Shown: in pieces, positions 25,704 to 34,586 of the stretch | How the letters are laid out: each line of letters starts with the position of its first letter | Position numbering within the stretch: position 1 is the stretch's first letter | DNA from: Bin5 sp965261695 | Lineage (GTDB): Bacteria; Chloroflexota; Anaerolineae; Caldilineales; Caldilineaceae | Length of the DNA stretch: 64,000 nucleotides | Reading direction: 5' to 3' | NCBI GenBank assembly: GCA_965261695.1 | Contig: OZ253474.1 | Location: 1,302,001-1,366,000 of the forward strand | Notes under the pieces: model-generated | The model's database searches: none | What the model saw: only the letters and a program-made list of their open reading frames with translations | What the model was told of the DNA's origin: nothing | Made by a program: the position numbers and the translations under genes

Positions 25704-28064
25704 ATGGCAGGTGAATCCAACGGCGCGGGAGTTTTCGGTTCATCCATCCGCCGACGAGAGGATCCCGAGCTGATTACAGGCCGGGCCAAATACACGGACG
25801 ACTTAAAGCTGTCGGGCATGGTCTACTGCACCATTTTGCGCAGCCCTTATGCCAACGCCAAGATCAACAGCATCGACGGCAGCGAGGCCGAGGCATTGGA
25901 TGGCGTGCTCGGCGTCTATACCGCCCAGGACATTGAAGATAGCGGCACGCCCGGCGCAATCCCGGTCGGCTGGCTGCTGCCGGACTTGAAGACCCCCGAT
26001 CACCCGATGCTGGCCAAGGACACGGTCCGCCACGTGGGTGACGGTGTTGCGATCGTCATTGCCGAAGACCAGTACACCGCTCACGACGCGCTCGAGCTGA
26101 TCTGGGTGGACTACGAGCCGCTCGACGGCATCGCCGACCCGCGCAAGGCGACCGAGGACGGCGCGCCGCTCGTGCATGAACAGGCCCCCAATAACATTGC
26201 CTTCGATTGGGAGATTGGCGACAAGGAAAAGACTGACGCCGCTTTCGCCAACGCCGCGCATGTTGCCACCCTCGACATCGTCAACAACCGCCTGATTCCC
26301 AACGCCATGGAGCCGCGCGCCGCGCTCGCCGACTACAACGACATCACCGGTGAACTGACGCTCTACATGACGACGCAGAATCCCCATATCCATCGCCTGC
26401 TGATGAGCCTGGCCTCATTGGGCCTGCCGGAGCACAAAATCCGGGTCATTGCGCCCGAGGTTGGCGGCGGCTTCGGCAGCAAGATTCACCACTATCCCGA
26501 CGAAGCCATCGCCTCGTGGGCCTCGATGCAGGTGGGGCGTCCGGTCAAATGGACGGCCACGCGCTCAGAGACCTATATCACCGACGCGCATGGCCGCGAC
26601 CACGTGACGCACGGCGAGATGGCAATCGACGCGAACGGGAAGTTCATCGGCCTGCGGGTCGATACCTACGCGGCCATGGGCGCGTATCTCTCCACATTCG
26701 CGCCGGCTGTGCCCACCTATCTGTATGGCACGCTCATGTCGGGCGAATATGACCTGGCGGCGATCCACTGCCATGTTTACGGCGTATTCACCCATACCGT
26801 GCCGGTGGACGCCTATCGCGGCGCCGGCCGGCCAGAGGCCACCTTCATCGTCGAGCGGCTGGTGGACGAAGCGGCGCGCGTCACCGGCATCGATCCGGCT
26901 GAGATCCGCCGCCGCAATTTCATTTCGCCCGACAACTTCCCCTATGCCACTCAGGTCGCGCTTGAATATGACAGCGGCAACTATGAGGGCGCGCTGGACA
27001 AGGCGCTGGAGGCGATCGGCTACGACGACTTCCGCAGCGAACAGGCTGCTGCCAGGGAGAAGGGCAAGTACCTGGGCATCGGCCTCTCCACCTACATCGA
27101 GGCCTGCGGACTTGCGCCGTCGGCGGTGGTCGGCTCGCTCGGCGCGCAGGCCGGCCAGTGGGAGAGCGCCGTAGTGCGCGTCCACGCCACCGGCAAGGTA
27201 ACGGTCTACAGCGGCTGCTGCGGCCACGGTCAGGGCCACGAGACGACCTTCGCCCAGATTGTCGCCAGCGCGCTGGGCGTTCCCTACGATGATATCGACG
27301 TGATCGAAGGCGATACCGCCGTCATGCCGCACGGCTGGGGCACCTACGGCAGTCGCAGCGCCGCGACCGGCGGCAGCGCGATCGCCTCCGCCGCCCAGAA
27401 GGTCGTGGACAAGGCGCGCACCATCGCCGCCCACCTGCTGGAAGCCGCCGAGGAAGATCTGGCGTTTGAAGACGGAAATTTCTTCGTCAAAGGCTCACCG
27501 GACCAGATGCAGTCGCTGCCCGACGTGTCGCTACAGGCCTATCTCGCTCACAACCTGCCCAAGGGAATCGAGCCGGCGCTGGAGGCGACCAGCTTCTACG
27601 ACCCGGCCAACTTCGTCTTCCCGTTCGGCACGCACATCGCGATCGTAGAGATCTGCACAACCACGGGCCAGGTCGATCTGAAGCGCTATTTGGCGGTGGA
27701 CGACGTGGGCAACGTGATCAACCCGATGATCGTGGATGGACAGGTACACGGCGGAATCGCGCAGGGCATAGGGCAGTCTCTGTATGAGACGGCCGTATAC
27801 GACGAAGGCGCCAATCTGCTCAGCGGCACGATGTTGGACTATGCCGTGCCCAAGGCCCACTTCCTGCCCTCCTTCGAGACGGACCGCACCGTTACACCGT
27901 GCCCGCACAACCCGCTGGGCGTCAAGGGTGTCGGTGAGGCGGGCTCAATCGCCTCTCCGGCAGCGATCGTCAACGCGGTCGTCGATGCGCTGTCGCCTTT
28001 CGGCGTCAACCACATCGACATGCCGGTGACTTCGGAGAAGGTCTGGAACGCGATAAACAGTTAG
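25704..28064 (+). CDS. coxL: Molybdenum hydroxylase large subunit, form II CoxL type
   Basis: 786 residues, full length. The molybdopterin-binding pattern includes EVGGGFGSKI, GQGHETTFAQIV and GVKGVGEAGSIASPAAI with the conserved active-site Glu. The active-site loop reads DAYRGAGRPEAT. AYRGAGR marks form II (putative) CO dehydrogenases, whereas true form I CoxL enzymes have AYxCSFR with the Cu-binding Cys. It therefore probably oxidises a substrate other than CO, or CO poorly. It forms a heterotrimer with the flanking coxS and coxM products. Confidence 0.93.
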   Translation: MAGESNGAGVFGSSIRRREDPELITGRAKYTDDLKLSGMVYCTILRSPYANAKINSIDGSEAEALDGVLGVYTAQDIEDSGTPGAIPVGWLLPDLKTPDHPMLAKDTVRHVGDGVAIVIAEDQYTAHDALELIWVDYEPLDGIADPRKATEDGAPLVHEQAPNNIAFDWEIGDKEKTDAAFANAAHVATLDIVNNRLIPNAMEPRAALADYNDITGELTLYMTTQNPHIHRLLMSLASLGLPEHKIRVIAPEVGGGFGSKIHHYPDEAIASWASMQVGRPVKWTATRSETYITDAHGRDHVTHGEMAIDANGKFIGLRVDTYAAMGAYLSTFAPAVPTYLYGTLMSGEYDLAAIHCHVYGVFTHTVPVDAYRGAGRPEATFIVERLVDEAARVTGIDPAEIRRRNFISPDNFPYATQVALEYDSGNYEGALDKALEAIGYDDFRSEQAAAREKGKYLGIGLSTYIEACGLAPSAVVGSLGAQAGQWESAVVRVHATGKVTVYSGCCGHGQGHETTFAQIVASALGVPYDDIDVIEGDTAVMPHGWGTYGSRSAATGGSAIASAAQKVVDKARTIAAHLLEAAEEDLAFEDGNFFVKGSPDQMQSLPDVSLQAYLAHNLPKGIEPALEATSFYDPANFVFPFGTHIAIVEICTTTGQVDLKRYLAVDDVGNVINPMIVDGQVHGGIAQGIGQSLYETAVYDEGANLLSGTMLDYAVPKAHFLPSFETDRTVTPCPHNPLGVKGVGEAGSIASPAAIVNAVVDALSPFGVNHIDMPVTSEKVWNAINS

Positions 28065-28157
28065 ATTCTAGTTTCTGGTTTTCGTCTTTTTGGTGGCCCA
28101 CATATGCAGGGGTTCACCAAGAGCTAAATGCCAAGAACTCAAAACTGGAGTGAGAGA

Positions 28158-29015
28158 ATGTTCCCATCCAAATTCGATTACCACCGCCCGTCCTCCGTGC
28201 AGGAGGCAGTCCAGATACTTTCCGACGACCCGGATGCCAAGGTCCTGGCAGGCGGCCACAGCCTGATCCCGGTGATGAAGTTGCGGCTGGCAAGCCCGTC
28301 AGCGCTGGTCGATATCGGACGCATCGAGGCATTGCAGGGCATCAGCGCCAACGGCAGTCTGCGCATCGGCGCCTGTGTCACCTACGATGAGATCGCCAAC
28401 TCCGACGTTGTACAGGGGGCCGCGCCGCTGCTGGCGGAGGCCGCCGGCCAGATCGGAGATCGGCAGGTGCGCTACCGCGGCACGATCGGCGGCAACCTCT
28501 CGCACGCCGACCCGGCGTCGGACCTGCCGGCCGCAGCGCTGGCGTTGGACGCGACACTACACGTAACCGGCCCCGGCGGCAGCCGCACAGTCGGCGCATC
28601 CGACTTCTTCGTCGACCTGATGATGACCGCGCTGCAACCGGACGAGATCCTCACCGCAGTCGAGATTCCGGCGGCGCAGGCAGGGACCGGCTCGGCCTAT
28701 GTGAAATTCGAGCATCCGGCTTCGGGTTATGCGCTTTGCGGCGCGGCCGCGGTCGTAACGCGCAATGCCGACGGCAGTTGCGCCAGCGCCCGCCTCTGCT
28801 ACAACGGCGTCTCCTCCACTGCGGTGGACGCGGCTGCCGTGGTGGCGAGCCTGGCCGGTTCCGACCTCAGCGACGGGGCGATTGAAAACGCGGTGAACGA
28901 GAACCTGTCGATCCCCGATCCCACGGGCGACATGTTCGCCTCGTCTGCCTATCGCCAGGAACTGGCAAAGGCGATCGGCATCGCGGCCCTGCGCACGGCC
29001 AGAGATCGAGCGTAA
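28158..29015 (+). CDS. coxM: Molybdenum hydroxylase FAD-binding subunit (CoxM type)
   Basis: 285 residues from the ATG at 28158 (GGAGTGAGAG just upstream; FPSKFDYHRPSSVQEAVQIL is the typical start). A longer frame begins at 28128. FAD-binding motifs of the vanillyl-alcohol-oxidase/CoxM fold are visible: LAGGHSLIPVMKLRLASP and RGTIGGNLSHADPASDLP. It transfers electrons from CoxS to the respiratory chain. A 94-bp gap with a hairpin cluster separates coxL and coxM from the next gene pair. Confidence 0.92.
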   Translation: MFPSKFDYHRPSSVQEAVQILSDDPDAKVLAGGHSLIPVMKLRLASPSALVDIGRIEALQGISANGSLRIGACVTYDEIANSDVVQGAAPLLAEAAGQIGDRQVRYRGTIGGNLSHADPASDLPAAALALDATLHVTGPGGSRTVGASDFFVDLMMTALQPDEILTAVEIPAAQAGTGSAYVKFEHPASGYALCGAAAVVTRNADGSCASARLCYNGVSSTAVDAAAVVASLAGSDLSDGAIENAVNENLSIPDPTGDMFASSAYRQELAKAIGIAALRTARDRA

Positions 29016-29020
29016 GAGCA

Positions 29021-29086
29021 GTGGATAGTGGATAGTAGCGAGTGGTTGGCGAAGTTGCTGTCCACTATCCACCCGTTACTATCCAC
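29021..29086. repeat. Inverted-repeat cluster after coxM
   Basis: GTGGATAGTGG (29021-29031) pairs with CCACTATCCAC (29062-29072), and GTGGATAGTA (29029-29038) with TACTATCCAC (29077-29086). The arms overlap, so two alternative hairpins are possible. It lies 6 bp after the coxM stop and ends where the next gene begins. It could be an RNA-processing hairpin, an attenuator or a REP-like element; no U tract follows. Confidence 0.65.
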
Positions 29087-29088
29087 CG

Positions 29089-29625
29089 GTGTTTCGTCTT
29101 GTCGTAATCGGCGTCAGCGGCTCCGGCAAGACGACGCCTGCGCGCAAGATTGCTTGCAAGCTTGACCTGCCCCACATCGAGTTGGACGCGCTGTACTGGG
29201 AAGCGAACTGGCAGGGGGCATCCAGGCCGGTGTTTCGCGGGCGCGTGCAGGAGGCAACGGCGGGCGGCGCCTGGATTGTGGATGGCAACTACAGCCAGAG
29301 CCGTGACATCGTCTGGAGTAGGGCCACGCATCTCATCTGGCTGGACTACAGCTTGTTCACGATAATGCGGCGTGTCCTTTGGCGTACACTGTGCCGCCTG
29401 TTTACGCAACAGCAGTTGTGGAGCGGCAATCGCGATTCGCTTTCGGCCACTTTTGGACGCAACAGCATCGTATGGTATGCGTTCACCAGCCATCGCCGCC
29501 AGCGCGGCAATTATCTGACGCTTCTGCAGAGCGAAGAGTTCAAACACCTGACCATCCACCGGTGCAGCAGTCCGAAGGAAGCGTCCGCCTTGTTGCAATC
29601 AATGACCCCAGTGGGTTTTCACTAG
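29089..29625 (+). CDS. Small P-loop kinase of the topology-modulation/FlaR type
   Basis: 178 residues from a GTG at 29089. VVIGVSGSGKTTPARKIACK is a clean Walker A. LPHIELDALYWEANW and GGAWIVDGNYSQSRDIVWSR match the adenylate-kinase-like topology-modulation/FlaR family of putative nucleotide kinases. Its biochemical substrate is unknown. It stands inside the cox operon, 5 bp before coxD, but is not a usual cox gene. Probably an insertion of a free-standing gene, with the upstream inverted repeats possibly part of that event. Confidence 0.75.
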   Translation: MFRLVVIGVSGSGKTTPARKIACKLDLPHIELDALYWEANWQGASRPVFRGRVQEATAGGAWIVDGNYSQSRDIVWSRATHLIWLDYSLFTIMRRVLWRTLCRLFTQQQLWSGNRDSLSATFGRNSIVWYAFTSHRRQRGNYLTLLQSEEFKHLTIHRCSSPKEASALLQSMTPVGFH

Positions 29626-29630
29626 CCACT

Positions 29631-30587
29631 ATGCTGCCCTCCGTTGATTCCGTCGCCGAAGCTCTGCGCACCAAGGCGTACATCGCTGATCAAAGCCTGG
29701 CGACCGCAGTTTTCCTTGCGCTCAAACTGAATCGCCCGCTCTTTCTGGAAGGAGAGGCCGGGGTCGGCAAGACCGAAGTGGCGAAGATCCTGTCGCAGAT
29801 GCTGGACACGCGGCTGATCCGGCTGCAGTGTTACGAGGGCCTGGATGTCAGCACCGCGGTATACGAATGGAACTACGCCCGCCAGATGTTGCACATCCGT
29901 CTGATGGAAGCGGCAGGCCGCGGCGCGCAAGTCCCCGCGCATGAAGGCGCGTCCGCTGACGGGAGTCTGCAAGAGTCCGCAATCCAGGATCTGTTCAGCG
30001 ACACCTTTCTGCTGCGAAGACCGCTTCTGCAGGCGATAGACAGCCGCGGGCAGCAGAACGGAAAAGCGCCTGTCCTGCTGATCGACGAGTTGGACCGGGC
30101 TGATGAGGAGTTTGAAGCCTTTCTGCTGGAAGTGCTGAGCGACTTTCAGATCACCGTGCCGGAAATCGGTACGATTCGGGCCGCGGTGCCGCCGGTGGTG
30201 GTCATCACATCCAACCGCACGCGTGAGATTCACGACGCGTTGAAACGGCGCTGCCTCTACCACTGGATCGACTACCCCAGCTTCGAGAAGGAGTACCAAA
30301 TCCTGCGCGCCAAGGCGCCGGACGCGTCGGAGAGGCTCTCAAGGCAGATCGTCGGCTTTGTGCAGGAGTTGCGGCGCGGGGAACTGTACAAATTCCCAGG
30401 GGTCGCTGAGACGCTCGATTGGATGAATGCTCTCACCGCGCTCGATCAGGAGGAGCTTACGGAAGATGTCGTAGACGAAACCCTGGGCGTACTCCTCAAG
30501 TACCGGGACGACATCGAAAAAGTGCAGGGGCAGACCGTCCGCGAAATCGTCCAAATGCTGCGCAAGTCTGCGGCGGTCAGTGAATAG
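29631..30587 (+). CDS. coxD: MoxR/CoxD-type AAA+ ATPase
   Basis: 318 residues from the ATG at 29631; a longer frame to 29379 overlaps the preceding gene and is unlikely. Walker A LEGEAGVGKTEVAK, Walker B VLLIDELDRADEEFEAFLLE and the sensor TSNRTREIHDALKRRCLYHW define the MoxR family. CoxD works with CoxE to mature the molybdenum-copper centre of CO dehydrogenase; the same chaperone role for the form II enzyme is inferred. Its stop overlaps the GTG of coxE by one base. Confidence 0.9.
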   Translation: MLPSVDSVAEALRTKAYIADQSLATAVFLALKLNRPLFLEGEAGVGKTEVAKILSQMLDTRLIRLQCYEGLDVSTAVYEWNYARQMLHIRLMEAAGRGAQVPAHEGASADGSLQESAIQDLFSDTFLLRRPLLQAIDSRGQQNGKAPVLLIDELDRADEEFEAFLLEVLSDFQITVPEIGTIRAAVPPVVVITSNRTREIHDALKRRCLYHWIDYPSFEKEYQILRAKAPDASERLSRQIVGFVQELRRGELYKFPGVAETLDWMNALTALDQEELTEDVVDETLGVLLKYRDDIEKVQGQTVREIVQMLRKSAAVSE

Positions 30588-31774
30588 TGCAGTCGCCACC
30601 AGCTGTCCACGCGCCGAGATCTACCGGCGATGATGGCAACTTCCTCCAGAACCTCCTGCTCTTCGCCCGCCTGCTGCGCGGGTTGAGCATCCCGGTGACG
30701 CCGACGCAGATTCTCGATCTGGTGGAGGCGCTCACACAGATCGATCTACGGGTAAGAGCGCAGGCACGCGACGCCGCCCGCGCAGTCTTGATCAGCCGCC
30801 AAGAACATCTTGAACTGTTCGACGAAGCGTTTGACCTGTTCTGGAAGGCCAGGGAAAAGCAGGAGCTTGCCCGCTTCAATCTCGGTGAGCTTCTTCAACG
30901 CACGCCCCAAGGCGAGATTCAATACCGCCTTATCCAGGCGAACCGCGAGCCGCAGAACGACCGCCAGCAGCACGACCAAGAGCCGCACATCGAGAAGATC
31001 TACTCCTACAGCAGCGCCGAGGCCCTAAGGAGTCAAGACTTCGCCACGATGACCGAGTACGAGTTGCAGCAGGTGCAGCGGTTCATGAAGCAGGTGCAAT
31101 GGTCGCCGGCGAAACGCCGCACGCGGCGCCGCGTACCGGCCAGCAACGGCGATCTGGTCGACTTGCGGCGGTCGATGCGCCAGAATGTGCGTTACGGGGG
31201 GGAGCCGCTGGTGATCGCCCGGCGCCAGCGCAAATCGAAACGCCGCCCGATTATTGCGCTGGCCGACATCAGCGGCTCGATGGATCGCTACAGCCGCGTG
31301 CTGTTGCAGTTTCTGTACTCGATCACGCACGCGCTGGACCGAGTGGAGGCGTTCGTTTTCAGCACGCGGTTGACGCGCATCACGCGCCATCTGCGGCGGC
31401 GGGACATCGACCTGGCGCTGGATCGAACCGCCCACGCCGTGCATGACTGGGCCGGCGGCACCCGCATCGGTGAAGCGATTCGCGCCTTCAATTTCGACTG
31501 GGCAAGACGGGTCTGCGGGCAGGGGGCCATCGTCCTGGTGATCAGCGACGGCTGGGACCGGGGCGATCCACAGATGCTGGGGCAGGAGATGGGCCGCCTG
31601 CAACGCAGTTGCCACCGGCTGATCTGGCTGAACCCGTTGCTCGGCTCGCCCAGCTACGAGCCGCTGACGCGGGGCATTCAGGCGGCGTTGCCGCATACTG
31701 ACGACTTTCTGCCGGTACACAATCTGATTAGTCTGGAGCAGTTGGCGCACGTTCTGGCGGACGCGCGGTCGTAA
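30587..31774 (+). CDS. coxE: CoxE-type VWA-domain protein
   Basis: 395 residues from a GTG overlapping the coxD stop. An N-terminal helical CoxE region (LLLFARLLRGLSIPVTPTQI) precedes a von Willebrand factor A domain with an intact MIDAS (ALADISGSMDRYS) and later GGTRIGEAI and VLVISDGWDRGD. CoxE partners with the MoxR ATPase CoxD in cofactor maturation. A Gln/Asp/His-rich linker around 125-135 may be flexible. The spacing implies a tight two-gene unit. Confidence 0.9.
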   Translation: MQSPPAVHAPRSTGDDGNFLQNLLLFARLLRGLSIPVTPTQILDLVEALTQIDLRVRAQARDAARAVLISRQEHLELFDEAFDLFWKAREKQELARFNLGELLQRTPQGEIQYRLIQANREPQNDRQQHDQEPHIEKIYSYSSAEALRSQDFATMTEYELQQVQRFMKQVQWSPAKRRTRRRVPASNGDLVDLRRSMRQNVRYGGEPLVIARRQRKSKRRPIIALADISGSMDRYSRVLLQFLYSITHALDRVEAFVFSTRLTRITRHLRRRDIDLALDRTAHAVHDWAGGTRIGEAIRAFNFDWARRVCGQGAIVLVISDGWDRGDPQMLGQEMGRLQRSCHRLIWLNPLLGSPSYEPLTRGIQAALPHTDDFLPVHNLISLEQLAHVLADARS

Positions 31775-31808
31775 GGGAACGTGCGACTATGGGAAAGCAG
31801 GAATTGCC

Positions 31809-32123
31809 TTGAAAGATATCCTGGCTGAGATCGACCGCTGGCAGGAGGCGGGCAAACGGGTCGCATTGGCGACGGTCGTGCAAGTGTACGGTTCGGCGCC
31901 GCGGCCGTTGGGCGCGAAGCTGGCGGTATCCGAAGAGGGCGCGATGGTCGGCTCGGTCAGCGGCGGCTGTGTTGAGAGCGCGACGGTGCAGGAAGCGCTG
32001 GAGGTGTTGTCCACGGGCGAGCCGCGCCTGGTCGCCTACGGGATCGCCGACGAGACGGCCTGGGAAGTGGGCCTGGCCTGCGGCGGCACGATCGAAGTAT
32101 TCATAGAGCCATTGGATTGGTAG
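31809..32123 (+). CDS. XdhC/CoxI-family N-terminal-domain protein
   Basis: 104 residues from a TTG at 31809 with AGGA upstream. It contains only the N-terminal XdhC/CoxI domain: LATVVQVYGSAPRPLGAKLA, GSVSGGCVESATVQEALEVL and ACGGTIEVFIEPL. The C-terminal Rossmann half is in the next gene. XdhC proteins deliver or sulfurate the molybdenum cofactor of xanthine dehydrogenase-type enzymes. A split two-gene version beside coxDE is common in cox loci. Confidence 0.85.
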   Translation: MKDILAEIDRWQEAGKRVALATVVQVYGSAPRPLGAKLAVSEEGAMVGSVSGGCVESATVQEALEVLSTGEPRLVAYGIADETAWEVGLACGGTIEVFIEPLDW

Positions 32124-32145
32124 CCGCTGCGACGGGACATTAGAC

Positions 32146-32910
32146 GTGGCTGAATTGTACAATGCGATCGCGCAGGCCATCCGGCAGGATGAACCGTGCG
32201 CGGTCATTACAGTGCTGGGTGGAGCCGAAATCGGGCGCAAGCTGTTGGTGCGCCGCGCGCGCAAGTTGAGCGGGGGCGGCTCGACACTGTCTACAGTCGG
32301 ATCATTGGGACCTGCTGCCCTGGACAAGGCCGCCATCACCCGCGCCGAGGCCGCGATCGATGCGCGTCAGACGACGCGCGTTCTACTGTCGATCGCAGAC
32401 CGGGAGTGGGACCTGCTGATCGACGTCCACCTGCCGCAGGAGGTGCTTGTGATCGTGGGTGCCGTGCATATCGCCATTCCCCTCGTCTCCTTTGCACGCG
32501 AACTCGGCCTGCGCACGGTTGTGATCGACGCCCGCTCGATCTTCGCGACCCAGGATCGCTTCGATCATGCGGATGAACTGATTCAACGCTGGCCCGAGGA
32601 TGCCATGCAGGAGTTGACGCTGAACGAATCGACTTATGTCGTCACCCTGACGCATGACGAAAAGCTGGATACGCCCGCTCTGATCTGCGCGCTGGAGCAT
32701 CCGGTCGGTTATATCGGCGCGCTCGGCTCACGCCGCACGCACGCCAAGCGGGTAACAGCCCTGCATGAGGCGGGCGTCAGCGATGAACAGATCGCCCGCA
32801 TCCACGCGCCAATCGGGCTGGACCTGGGAGGACGCAGCCCCGGGGAGATTGCACTGGCGATCATCGCCGAGATCGTGCAGGCGCGCAACCGGAAAGGGGA
32901 AGCCGCATGA
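32146..32910 (+). CDS. XdhC/CoxF-family Rossmann-domain protein
   Basis: 254 residues from a GTG. A Rossmann-like XdhC C-terminal domain covers the second half: VLVIVGAVHIAIPLVSFARE, VVTLTHDEKLDTPALICALE, YIGALGSRRTHAKRV and GLDLGGRSPGEIALAIIAEI. The first half is a degenerate copy of the N-terminal region. With the preceding gene it completes the XdhC function for molybdenum-cofactor insertion. Its last codons overlap glcD (ATGA at 32907), which links the cox and glc genes into one transcript. Confidence 0.87.
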   Translation: MAELYNAIAQAIRQDEPCAVITVLGGAEIGRKLLVRRARKLSGGGSTLSTVGSLGPAALDKAAITRAEAAIDARQTTRVLLSIADREWDLLIDVHLPQEVLVIVGAVHIAIPLVSFARELGLRTVVIDARSIFATQDRFDHADELIQRWPEDAMQELTLNESTYVVTLTHDEKLDTPALICALEHPVGYIGALGSRRTHAKRVTALHEAGVSDEQIARIHAPIGLDLGGRSPGEIALAIIAEIVQARNRKGEAA

Positions 32911-34352
32911 GCGTTCATCCGCTGATCGAGGCATTTGCGCGCCTCTATTCGGAAGAGCGCCTTTTGACCCGTCCGGGCCAGTTGATGGCCTATGAATCGG
33001 ACGCGCTGACCGCGTTTCAGCAGAGGCCGGCGGCGATAGTGATCCCGGAGAACCGCGCAGAGGTCATCGAAACGGTCCGCCTCTGTCATGAGTACGACGT
33101 CCCCTTTGTGGCACGGGGCAGCGGCACCAGTCTTTCCGGCGGCTCCCTGCCGATCGCCGGTGGCATCGTCATCGCGCTCAACCGCTTGAACCGCATTCTA
33201 CGGCTGGACCCGGAGGAACGCATCGCCGTCGTCGAGCCGGGCGTCGTCAATCTGAAGGTTTCCGAAGCGGCCAAGCCCTACGGCCTCTACTATGCGCCGG
33301 ACCCGTCCAGCCAGTCGATCTGCACGATCGGCGGCAACGTCGCTTTCAACTCCGGCGGCGCGCACTGTCTCAAGTATGGCATGACCAGCAACCACGTCCT
33401 GGGGATGACCGTCGCGCTGCCCGATGGCGAGGTCGTCGAGTTGGGCGGCGAGAGTCTGGAAGGCGTTGGCCCCGACCTGCCCGGCTTTTTCGTCGGCAGC
33501 GAAGGGCTGTTCGGCATCGCGCTGGAGATCACCTTGCGGCTGCTGCCGATCCCGCAGGTCTACCGCACTGTGTTGGCCGCGTATGACTCGCTGCATGCGG
33601 CCGGCGATGCCGTGACCGCGGTGGTCGCCTCCGGCCTGCTGCCAGGCGCGATCGAAATCATGGACGCGCTGGCGATCAAAGCCGCCGAAGTGGGCGCCAA
33701 GGCCGGCTATCCGACCACACCGGCGCTGCTGATCGTCGAGTTGGAGGGCGAAGAGAGCGCGGTCGATGCCGAGTTTGCCCAGTTGATGCAGCTCATCGAA
33801 GAGACTGCCCCGGTCGAGGTGCGTATCGCGCAGACCGCGGATGAGCGCGCCCGCATCTGGAAGGGGCGCAAGGCCGCTTTCTCGGCAGTAGGACGGCTGG
33901 CCCCGGACTACATTGTCCAGGATGGCGTCGTGCCCCGCAGCCGTTTGGGCGATGCGCTGGCGGAGATCGAGCGGCTCAGCGCAAGCTACGGCATCGAGGT
34001 GGCCAACGTCTTTCACGCCGGCGACGGCAATCTGCATCCGTTGATTCTGTTCGACGGGCGCGAGGAGGGCGCGCTGGAGCGGGCGGAGGAGTTGGCCGGA
34101 GAGATCCTCGAACTGTGCGTGAACCTGGGCGGTTCGATCACTGGCGAGCACGGCGTTGGCGTGGAAAAGCGCGCCTTTCTGCCCAAGATGTACGGGCCGC
34201 GCGAGATGCAGGCGATGGAAGATGTGCGCCGCAGCGTGGACAGCAAATCCCTGGCCAATCGGGGCAAAATGCTGCCGGCGGGCGAGGCCGAGTCGCTGGC
34301 GCATGTTGGTCCCCACCCGTTGGAAAAGGCTGGCGTAATTTTTCGGGAATAG
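32907..34352 (+). CDS. glcD: Glycolate oxidase FAD-linked subunit GlcD
   Basis: 481 residues. FAD-binding PCMH motif VARGSGTSLSGGSLPIAGG, TIGGNVAFNSGGAHCLKYGM, and the C-terminal FAD-oxidase region with HAGDGNLHP and GSITGEHGVGVEKRAF are typical of GlcD/D-lactate dehydrogenase. It oxidises glycolate or a similar 2-hydroxy acid as part of a GlcDEF complex whose other subunits lie downstream (36802, 39035). It starts inside the last codons of the XdhC gene (4-bp overlap). Confidence 0.93.
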   Translation: MSVHPLIEAFARLYSEERLLTRPGQLMAYESDALTAFQQRPAAIVIPENRAEVIETVRLCHEYDVPFVARGSGTSLSGGSLPIAGGIVIALNRLNRILRLDPEERIAVVEPGVVNLKVSEAAKPYGLYYAPDPSSQSICTIGGNVAFNSGGAHCLKYGMTSNHVLGMTVALPDGEVVELGGESLEGVGPDLPGFFVGSEGLFGIALEITLRLLPIPQVYRTVLAAYDSLHAAGDAVTAVVASGLLPGAIEIMDALAIKAAEVGAKAGYPTTPALLIVELEGEESAVDAEFAQLMQLIEETAPVEVRIAQTADERARIWKGRKAAFSAVGRLAPDYIVQDGVVPRSRLGDALAEIERLSASYGIEVANVFHAGDGNLHPLILFDGREEGALERAEELAGEILELCVNLGGSITGEHGVGVEKRAFLPKMYGPREMQAMEDVRRSVDSKSLANRGKMLPAGEAESLAHVGPHPLEKAGVIFRE

Positions 34353-34586
34353 GACAGGCGCAACGAATCAGGCGAGTCGTCGGAGCTGTCTTGGCGGCGC
34401 GGCTTATGCAGGCACATGCCTGATCCCAGCTGCCGTTACGTTTGCTCAGAAGAGCTTGGCGGCCATGAAATTGGCTTGCATTGGCCCTCTTGACGCTGGG
34501 AAATGACACGACTCCAACTCCTGGTCGTTCTTCAGGTCTCCATGAGACCTGCGCATGGAATCTAACATAGAACAGAGGAACGAAAT

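Noticed and set aside
25704..28064. Form I (true) CO dehydrogenase
   Set aside because: The active-site loop is AYRGAGR, without the Cu-binding Cys motif.
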